The position numbers were made by a program, and so were the translations under genes. The notes under the pieces are model-generated. The model saw only the letters and a list, made by a program, of their open reading frames with translations, made no database searches and had not been told where the DNA came from. Below, in pieces: positions 5,905 to 6,316 of a stretch of DNA of 6,316 nt. Origin of the DNA: Thioalkalivibrio nitratireducens (GTDB lineage: Bacteria > Pseudomonadota > Gammaproteobacteria > Ectothiorhodospirales > Ectothiorhodospiraceae); assembly GCA_011390385.1 (NCBI GenBank), contig JAABSN010000194.1, forward strand, positions 1 to 6,316. The letters run 5' to 3'. Positions within the stretch are counted from its first letter, which is position 1, and every line of letters starts with the position of its first letter.

Positions 5905-6316
5905 GGCTGTTCAGTTTCAAGATCTGATCCGGCCACCATCGGCCTTCGACCTGCATGCGCACGCGCACCGCGGCCGGCATTCGCACCGGATCCGTCCAGG
6001 AGTCGGCCCAGGTCTCCTCCCCCGGCGCGCGGTATCCGAACTCCAGCGCCTGCACTGCCGGCAGAAGCACATGGCGTTCGCATTCGCGCGGAAGCGAACG
6101 ACGGCGTTCATCCGGGTAGGGAGCATAACAAAGAACCAGCGGCCCCGGCGTGTCACTGGTGTCCGCATCCACATGCAGTTCCAGCCACATCAGCCCATAC
6201 GGCGCGTGCCGCGCCGGCAGCACACCCGCCCAGCCCATCCGGCGCGACTCTCCCAGGAAAGCCCAGCGGCCTTCACCCGTCATGTTGATCGTGGCCGGGG
6301 ACTGGCGTTCGAACAC
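5891..6316 (-). CDS. gspJ: GspJ, minor pseudopilin of the T2SS, C-terminal 141 residues (5' end beyond window)
   Basis: GspJ is a minor pseudopilin of the tip complex with GspI and GspK. The frame is open to the right edge and its first codon there is GTG inside the gene, so the prepilin signal and helix are outside the window. Visible family features are TGEGRWAFLGESRRMGWAG (13-31), a central strand region YGLMWLELHVD (40-50), LVLCYAPYPDE (60-70), and the C-terminal signature VLLPAVQALEFGYRAPGEE (83-101), DSWTD, then MPAAVRVRMQVEG (113-125). The DSW-then-LPxAV pattern near the C-terminus is typical of GspJ. A whole GspJ is about 200-230 residues, so roughly two thirds is visible. It ends in TAG at 5891, inside the start of gspK, which points to a shared transcript. 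It follows GspI in known operons, which should lie just beyond the edge. Confidence 0.87.
   Translation of the reverse strand: MFERQSPATINMTGEGRWAFLGESRRMGWAGVLPARHAPYGLMWLELHVDADTSDTPGPLVLCYAPYPDERRRSLPRECERHVLLPAVQALEFGYRAPGEETWADSWTDPVRMPAAVRVRMQVEGRWWPDQILKLNSLVRT

Noticed and set aside
1..6316. tRNA, rRNA, CRISPR array, insertion sequence or phage features
   Set aside because: No cloverleaf, spaced identical repeats, transposase motifs or terminal repeats were seen. The window is a continuous secretion operon plus one exported-protein gene.

Overview
This window holds the distal part of a type II secretion system (T2SS, Gsp/Xps) operon. All of its genes read on the minus strand. From right to left they are gspJ (cut by the right edge), gspK, gspL, gspM, a short gspC-like gene and gspD. 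After a 291-base spacer comes the start of a gene for an exported protein of unknown function (cut by the left edge). The order J-K-L-M-(N/C)-D matches my memory of the Xanthomonas xps cluster (E-F-G-H-I-J-K-L-M-N-D), in which the secretin gene closes the operon and the gspC-like gene sits between M and D. By analogy, gspE-I should lie beyond the right edge. The high GC content, the tight overlapping genes and this order suggest a GC-rich gammaproteobacterium. I cannot name a genus.

Layout. Bases 1-305 encode the N-terminus of a secreted protein with a Sec signal peptide and a good ribosome binding site. Bases 306-596 are AT-richer and non-coding, with a plausible promoter and several small palindromes. 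Bases 597-2795 encode GspD, with a lipoprotein-type signal sequence. Bases 2796-2892 are a 97-base gap with a weak hairpin and T-run. Bases 2893-6316 are a compressed block of five genes in which every junction overlaps: GTGA at M/C, ATGA at L/M, TTGA at K/L and 14 bases at J/K. This points to one transcript with coupled translation.

How the parts fit. GspJ and GspK are minor pseudopilins of the tip of the periplasmic pseudopilus. GspL, GspM and the GspC-like protein form the inner-membrane assembly platform that links the ATPase (outside the window) to the periplasm. GspD is the outer-membrane secretin channel. The GspC-like protein has the homology-region domain expected to contact the secretin but no PDZ domain. 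GspD appears to carry its own lipid anchor, which could replace a separate pilotin. The exported protein downstream is a reasonable but unproven candidate substrate.

I see no undescribed system here. The points worth attention are start-site corrections (TTG for gspL, GTG for the gspC-like gene, and an internal ATG for gspD), the lipoprotein secretin, the reduced GspC and GspL architecture, and the unknown exported protein with its upstream regulatory region.
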